Under the pieces are notes generated by a model. It worked only from the letters and a program-made list of their open reading frames with translations. It was not told the origin of the DNA and did not search any database. The translations under genes were made by a program, and so were the position numbers. Shown here piece by piece: positions 6,384 through 9,372 of a stretch of 9,372 bases of DNA (the stretch's first letter is position 1; each line of letters begins with the position of its first letter). The stretch covers positions 1-9,372 of the forward strand of contig PWMA01000114.1 in NCBI GenBank assembly GCA_003558335.1. Direction: 5' to 3'. The DNA is from Candidatus Methanofastidiosia archaeon (GTDB taxonomy: Archaea > Methanobacteriota_B > Thermococci > Methanofastidiosales > Methanofastidiosaceae).

Positions 6384-6821
6384 TCATTGCTCCAAACAAT
6401 CTTCACAATCTTTATCAGAATTGCATTTAGGTATCTCTTTGTCGCATGGGCATTTTGATGGCCCGCCCATCATTTTGCATAGTGCATCTGTAACTACTTC
6501 TGAGATACAGTGTTCCATTTTACAGGCTTCTTTGTGGACATTATCCGGAGTAATATGAAGATATTCAGAAAGAAATACTTCGACAATCCTATGTTTTCTT
6601 TTTATTTTATTAGCTAATTTCAATCCTTTTTCAGCAAGTGTGACTCCCTTATAAGGTTCGTAGAAAATATAATTATTCTTAGCCAGTCTTTGAATAACTT
6701 CCGTTACACTTGATGGCGAAACTCCTAAAGCATGTGCTATATCTGTAGTCTTAGCTATTTCTTTTTCCTTGACTATATCAAGTATAGCTTCCAAATACTC
6801 TTCTACATCTTCTTTAGACAT
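6384..6821 (-). CDS. DtxR-family metal-dependent repressor with Cys-rich tail
   Basis: A 145-residue repressor, first gene of the iron operon, likely sensing Fe(II) or Mn(II) and repressing its own operon. Residues 3-62 are the winged helix (TTDIAHALGVSPSSVTEVIQ). The metal domain carries H77, E81, H96, C100, E103 and H104, matching the spacing of DtxR's two metal sites exactly with an offset of two; Cys at 100, as in DtxR and unlike Glu of MntR, favours iron. There is no SH3/FeoA domain. Instead the last 31 residues hold Cys at 115, 124, 126, 133, 139 and 142, an unusual cluster that might bind Zn or an Fe-S centre. ATG at 6821 is chosen over a start at 6932, which would lie inside cofC and add 37 residues without family resemblance. 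No SD is seen, in line with a short leader after the TATA box. Confidence 0.87.
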   Translation of the reverse strand: MSKEDVEEYLEAILDIVKEKEIAKTTDIAHALGVSPSSVTEVIQRLAKNNYIFYEPYKGVTLAEKGLKLANKIKRKHRIVEVFLSEYLHITPDNVHKEACKMEHCISEVVTDALCKMMGGPSKCPCDKEIPKCNSDKDCEDCLEQ

Positions 6822-6837
6822 TGCATCAGCAGATAGT

Positions 6838-6851
6838 TTGGGTTGGCCTAA
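6838..6851 (-). promoter_or_regulatory. Candidate DtxR box next to the TATA of the feo operon
   Basis: The minus strand reads TTAGGCCAACCCAA, an imperfect palindrome (TTAGG-N4-CCcAA, one mismatch in the arms) resembling known DtxR/IdeR operators built on TTAGG...CCTAA. It lies one base downstream of the TATA element and before the start codon of dtxR, a place where a bound repressor would block transcription initiation. Autoregulation of the operon is the natural inference. Confidence 0.5.
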
Positions 6852-6860
6852 GTTATAAAC
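6852..6860 (-). promoter_or_regulatory. TATA box of the dtxR-feoB operon
   Basis: GTTTATAAC on the minus strand, preceded by AAAAG as a plausible BRE, is centred 35 bp before the ATG of dtxR. The expected transcription start is about 9 bases before the start codon. Confidence 0.55.
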
Positions 6861-6861
6861 C

Positions 6862-6873
6862 TTTTGGCCAAAA
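6862..6873. promoter_or_regulatory. 12-bp perfect palindrome TTTTGGCCAAAA upstream of the feo TATA
   Basis: A perfect palindrome directly upstream of the TATA box and overlapping its BRE region. Its GGCCAA half recurs 23 bp away within the candidate DtxR box, so the TATA is bracketed by two related elements. It may be a second operator site. Confidence 0.4.
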
Positions 6874-6900
6874 TAGCAAATAGCATGTTTATTTTTCAAC

Positions 6901-7539
6901 TTAGATATCTTTAATAGGGTTAGAAGAAACAATATCTTTTAACAAAGAATAGGCCTTGTTGCCTGCTTTTATATCAAGAACTCTTACGATATCTTCTGGA
7001 ATATCTAAATCATAGAACAATGATTCAGAATAATGTATTTGACATGGAATATTATTCTTATCAAATTCAGAAAGATGTTTTGGAAAACTCTTTTCACCAA
7101 ACTGTAACCTATAGTTACTTTCCAAAGGCAATATTATTGCAGATGTTCCATCTCTAGAAGAAGGGGATATGGCCCCACCTTCTTCTTTAGAAAGAGAGAC
7201 AAGATTTTTTATGTCATTTTCAGTGATTAAAGGCAAGTCTAATGGAAGAATAAGGACTTTTTTATTATTAGATTTTAGAAATTTAATCCCTTTTTCCAAA
7301 GCCTTGTTCAAATTATTTTCATCCTCCAAGATGAATTTAACATCCAGATCTTTTGGCATAATATCTAAATTATCTTTTTTAGTAAGAAGATATATTTCAA
7401 TTTCAGGAAATTTTCTAAGTAAGGATACCATATCTTCCAAAAGTGCTATTACAAGATTACTCTTTTTATCCCCTAAAATCTCATTTAGTCGAGATTTAGA
7501 GAAATTTACATATTTTAAAGGAAGAATTACAGATAACAT
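6901..7539 (-). CDS. cofC: 2-phospholactate/phosphoenolpyruvate guanylyltransferase CofC
   Basis: Nucleotidyltransferase of F420 biosynthesis: it couples GTP with a phosphorylated three-carbon acid (2-phospho-L-lactate, or phosphoenolpyruvate for the mycobacterial orthologue FbiD) to give the unstable dinucleotide used by CofD. The 212-residue protein shows the family blocks: ILPLKYVNFSKSRL (5-18), LPLDLPLI (98-105), SPSSRDGTSAI (125-135), FGEKSFPKH (147-155) and YDLDIPEDI (176-184). The usual GGTN block is altered to DGTS, one glycine shorter, which might affect specificity. The ATG follows the cofD TAA with no gap, so translation is coupled. It ends in TAA 80 bases before dtxR, the stretch that carries the feo promoter. 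Family call is secure; the true substrate cannot be told from sequence. Confidence 0.92.
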   Translation of the reverse strand: MLSVILPLKYVNFSKSRLNEILGDKKSNLVIALLEDMVSLLRKFPEIEIYLLTKKDNLDIMPKDLDVKFILEDENNLNKALEKGIKFLKSNNKKVLILPLDLPLITENDIKNLVSLSKEEGGAISPSSRDGTSAIILPLESNYRLQFGEKSFPKHLSEFDKNNIPCQIHYSESLFYDLDIPEDIVRVLDIKAGNKAYSLLKDIVSSNPIKDI

Positions 7540-8463
7540 TTAATCTAGCCTGTCTAAGACGAACTTGGAAAGATTTACTCTGTCTATTTTAGTTTTCATT
7601 AAAGTGTTTGTAGTAAGTACTTCCATTCCTAGATCCCCCTTAATTATTTCCGCTAAATCAGACTCAATCCCATCTATTATAAATATATCCAATAAATCCT
7701 CATAATACTTCGCTATTCCAAAAGAATTAACTTGATAATTTAAAGATTTCATCAAATCGACTAATGGCCCTTTAATTGCTTTTCCTTGTATCAAAGGAGA
7801 TATACCTATAACTTTTTTTTCTCTTAGAATTTTTCTAATTTCTTTTAGAGATAAGATTGTTCCTATGCTCACTAAAGGATTTGAAGGAGGTATTATGACC
7901 CAATCTGAATGGGAAAGCGCATCTAAAAATTTTTCAGATGGTTTTGCTTTTTCTACGCCTTTGTAGATTATGTTTTTTACAGTCCCATTTAGTCTTTTTA
8001 TATAGTACTCTTCAAAATGAACTGTTCTGTCTTCTAATTCAATATGTGTTTGAAAAAAATCATCAGACATAGGGATTATAGGTATTTTTATGCCAAATCT
8101 TCTAGATAAATCAAAAGTTATTTCAGTCAAAGTTTTTCCAGATTTTAAAAGCTCTGTTCTTTTTATGTGAACTGCCAAATCTTTGTCTCCGAGAAGAATC
8201 CAGTCATCAAAACCTAAGGATTTTAAGTATTTTTGACAAGCGTAGGTATCATTTTTTATTCCCCATCCTTGTTTTTCATTGATTTCTCCAGAAAGAGTAT
8301 AAATTATAGTATCTACATCTGGTGAAACATGTAGCCCATAAACATCAATATCATCTCCAGTATTTACTACAACTGAAAAATCCTTAGTTAAATTATAAAG
8401 TCCATCAACGAATTTGGCTCCACCGCCACCGCCAGAAAGCACAGTTATCAAATTACCACCCAT
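7540..8463 (-). CDS. cofD: 2-phospho-L-lactate transferase CofD (Fo transferase)
   Basis: Transfers the phospho-acid moiety of the GDP-linked (or GMP-anhydride) CofC product onto Fo to form F420-0 or dehydro-F420-0. The 307-residue protein carries the glycine-rich N-terminus VLSGGGGGAKF (8-18), VNTGDDIDVYGLHVSPD (33-49), GWGIKNDT (66-73), LLGDKDLAVHIKRT (90-103), PPSNP followed by SIGTIL, and ISPLIQGKAIKGP. All are CofD signatures. Two starts are possible: ATG at 8463, overlapping the upstream reductase gene by 11 bases, or TTG at 8451, one base after that gene's TAA, which would give the common MITVLSGG beginning. The overlap either way implies coupled translation. Middle gene of the reductase-cofD-cofC operon; stop is TAA directly joined to the cofC ATG. 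Confidence 0.94.
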   Translation of the reverse strand: MGGNLITVLSGGGGGAKFVDGLYNLTKDFSVVVNTGDDIDVYGLHVSPDVDTIIYTLSGEINEKQGWGIKNDTYACQKYLKSLGFDDWILLGDKDLAVHIKRTELLKSGKTLTEITFDLSRRFGIKIPIIPMSDDFFQTHIELEDRTVHFEEYYIKRLNGTVKNIIYKGVEKAKPSEKFLDALSHSDWVIIPPSNPLVSIGTILSLKEIRKILREKKVIGISPLIQGKAIKGPLVDLMKSLNYQVNSFGIAKYYEDLLDIFIIDGIESDLAEIIKGDLGMEVLTTNTLMKTKIDRVNLSKFVLDRLD

Positions 8464-9052
8464 TATAATGTATTACGTCTTTTAGATTTCTTCTATTTGG
8501 CTTTATTGGATCTTCATCAGGTATGCCAACTATTAACATCGCTTGAGGTAGAATATTGAGAGGAATTTTAAGGACCTCTCTCAAATCTTCAGGACAGAAC
8601 AACGGAGCGCATAACCACAATACACCCAATTTCATTTCTGTAGCTCTAAGTAAAATATTTTGCGAGGCCAATGATACACTTTGAATCCCCATTATAAATT
8701 CTGCATTGTCTCTTTCGTCATCGTATTTTTCAACTTTTTTTGTATCAAAGCAAGGGACAATTATAAATGGTGCATTATTTATCCTTTCTTTTGAAAGATT
8801 AATGCGCTTTATTATCTCAGATTCTGGAATATTGTCTTTTTTGAGATTTTTTATCCAGGTTATTGCCATCTTCGCTGACAGTTTTTCTTTTATGTTTTTA
8901 GAATCTATTAGTATAAATTCCCACGGTTGGAAATTATGGGCTGATGGAGCTTCTGTGGCAGCTTCGATTAAACAGAATATATATTCCCTTTTTATTGGGA
9001 GATTCTTAAATTTTCTTATTGTTTTTCTTTTTTTTATCGAATCAAAATCCAT
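8453..9052 (-). CDS. FbiB C-terminal-like flavin reductase (candidate dehydro-F420-0 reductase)
   Basis: A 199-residue nitroreductase-fold FMN protein. IKKRKTIRKF (6-15) and AATEAPSAHNFQPWEFIL are family blocks. RINNAPFIIVPCFD, the AEFIMGIQSVSLASQNILL helix, LGVLWLCAPLFCPEDLREVL and the ending DVIHYNGW resemble, from memory, the C-terminal domain of mycobacterial FbiB, which reduces dehydro-F420-0, rather than general nitroreductases. The glutamate-ligase domain (CofE-like) fused to it in FbiB is absent here. Overlap with cofD and membership of the same operon support a role in F420 synthesis. I chose the ATG at 9052 over a GTG at 9061: the TATA at 9075-9083 is 27 bp from the ATG, and MDFDSIKKRK is a usual family start. 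Stop is TAA. F420-related role likely; reaction inferred. Confidence 0.82.
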   Translation of the reverse strand: MDFDSIKKRKTIRKFKNLPIKREYIFCLIEAATEAPSAHNFQPWEFILIDSKNIKEKLSAKMAITWIKNLKKDNIPESEIIKRINLSKERINNAPFIIVPCFDTKKVEKYDDERDNAEFIMGIQSVSLASQNILLRATEMKLGVLWLCAPLFCPEDLREVLKIPLNILPQAMLIVGIPDEDPIKPNRRNLKDVIHYNGW

Positions 9053-9074
9053 GGTGTCCACTTTCTATTTAAAA

Positions 9075-9083
9075 ATAATAAAG
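9075..9083 (-). promoter_or_regulatory. TATA box of the F420 operon
   Basis: CTTTATTAT on the minus strand is centred about 27 bp before the ATG at 9052, suggesting a leaderless or nearly leaderless transcript for the reductase-cofD-cofC operon. AT-rich surroundings limit confidence. Confidence 0.4.
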
Positions 9084-9136
9084 TATTCATGTTTACAAAA
9101 AATCATAAGAACGATTTAAAAATTTATGCAGAAAAG

Positions 9137-9210
9137 TGGGCCCACTGAGATTCGAACTCAGGACCTCCGCCGTGTAAAGGCGACGTCATAACCAGCTAGA
9201 CTATGGGCCC
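9137..9210 (-). tRNA. tRNA-Val (anticodon UAC)
   Basis: A 74-base tRNA without intron. The acceptor stem GGGCCCA/TGGGCCC pairs fully, the D arm has GTCT/TGAC with the loop containing GG, the anticodon stem TCGCC/GGCGG encloses the loop TTTACAC (anticodon TAC, decoding GUA and probably other valine codons), the variable loop is AGGTC, and the T arm CTGAG/CTCAG closes TTCGAAT. The discriminator base is A, as expected for valine in archaea. CCA is not encoded. A TATA element lies 28 bp upstream. Confidence 0.96.
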
Positions 9211-9233
9211 ACAATTTATGGTATTTAGATTGA

Positions 9234-9243
9234 TATATAAATC
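9234..9243 (-). promoter_or_regulatory. TATA box of tRNA-Val
   Basis: ATTTATATAT on the minus strand is centred about 28 bp before the first base of the mature tRNA, the expected distance for an archaeal tRNA promoter with a very short 5' leader. Confidence 0.5.
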
Positions 9244-9256
9244 TTATCATTTTTTC

Positions 9257-9272
9257 TGCATGATTGCATGAT
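9257..9272 (+). repeat. Tandem 8-bp direct repeat TGCATGAT x2
   Basis: TGCATGAT occurs twice head to tail between the divergent tRNA-Val and downstream promoters. It may be a regulator site for the gene starting at 9341 or a chance repeat; nothing else is visible in 9244-9300. Confidence 0.35.
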
Positions 9273-9310
9273 TCAGTAATTGCGACAACTATGTGTAAAT
9301 ATTAATAAAA

Positions 9311-9319
9311 TTTAAATAT
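9311..9319 (+). promoter_or_regulatory. TATA box of the gene starting at 9341
   Basis: TTTAAATAT is centred about 26 bp before the ATG at 9341, the same leaderless arrangement as at yjjX and the F420 operon. No SD is visible before that ATG. Confidence 0.4.
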
Positions 9320-9340
9320 ATCAAATAACAAATACATATA

Positions 9341-9372
9341 ATGGTATTTATAAATATAGATGAACTTGAAGA
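9341..9372 (+). CDS. Start of an unidentified protein-coding gene (3' truncated)
   Basis: The frame opens ATG GTA TTT ATA AAT ATA GAT GAA CTT GAA and runs off the window, giving MVFINIDELE. Ten residues are too few to assign a family. Support for a real gene is the TATA element at the right distance for a leaderless start and the divergent orientation from tRNA-Val. Confidence 0.4.
   Translation, partial: MVFINIDELE

Noticed and set aside
6822..6932. N-terminal extension of the short DtxR repressor
   Set aside because: The added 37 residues run through the promoter palindromes and into cofC and lack family resemblance; the ATG at 6821 begins the conserved winged helix.
7169..7543. Plus-strand ORF of 124 codons opposite cofC
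   Set aside because: It is a shadow of the cofC coding sequence, serine- and phenylalanine-rich with no recognisable domain.
8706..9119. Plus-strand ORF of 137 codons opposite the flavin reductase
   Set aside because: It lies over well-conserved coding sequence on the other strand and looks hydrophobic only because of the A/T-rich complement.
1..9372. CRISPR arrays, insertion sequences, prophage or integration at the tRNA
   Set aside because: No spaced repeats, transposase, integrase or duplicated tRNA 3' end are visible; the second GGGCCCA-type match near 9204 is just the other arm of the tRNA acceptor stem.

Overview
The window is AT-rich and archaeal, most likely from a euryarchaeon of methanogen type. 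Evidence: a eukaryote-like ribosomal protein L15e, the exosome-associated RNA-binding protein, RNase P subunit p30 in their usual archaeal order, coenzyme F420 biosynthesis genes, TATA/BRE-like promoters about 26-28 bp before start codons (leaderless transcripts), and a tRNA without encoded CCA. I cannot name the lineage from sequence alone.

Layout. 3-506 (+): C-terminal part of a radical SAM protein cut by the window edge. 527-1066 (-): DUF84/YjjX inosine/xanthosine triphosphatase. 1214-2812 (+): translation/RNA-processing operon rpl15e - RNA-binding protein - rnp3. 2872-3603 (-): lipoprotein with a SagB-type nitroreductase fold. 3737-6821 (-): iron operon dtxR - feoB - dtxR:feoA behind a promoter with a candidate DtxR box. 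6901-9052 (-): F420 operon FbiB-C-like flavin reductase - cofD - cofC. 9137-9210 (-): tRNA-Val(UAC). 9341-end (+): first codons of another gene.

The observation most worth pursuing is UAG. The rpl15e reading frame is interrupted by one in-frame TAG at 1628-1630, while the conserved L15e C-terminus continues in the same frame to TAA at 1796. The only other TAG codons ending genes here are at the radical SAM gene, where TGA follows two codons later, and at feoB, where the frame runs straight into dtxR:feoA. All three fit, without proving, UAG being read as an amino acid (pyrrolysine is the archaeal precedent). A sequencing error or nonsense mutation in rpl15e is the competing explanation.

The second point is the F420 operon. 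A stand-alone homologue of the C-terminal flavin domain of mycobacterial FbiB is translationally coupled to cofD and cofC. This suggests a route through dehydro-F420-0 (from phosphoenolpyruvate) rather than through 2-phospholactate.
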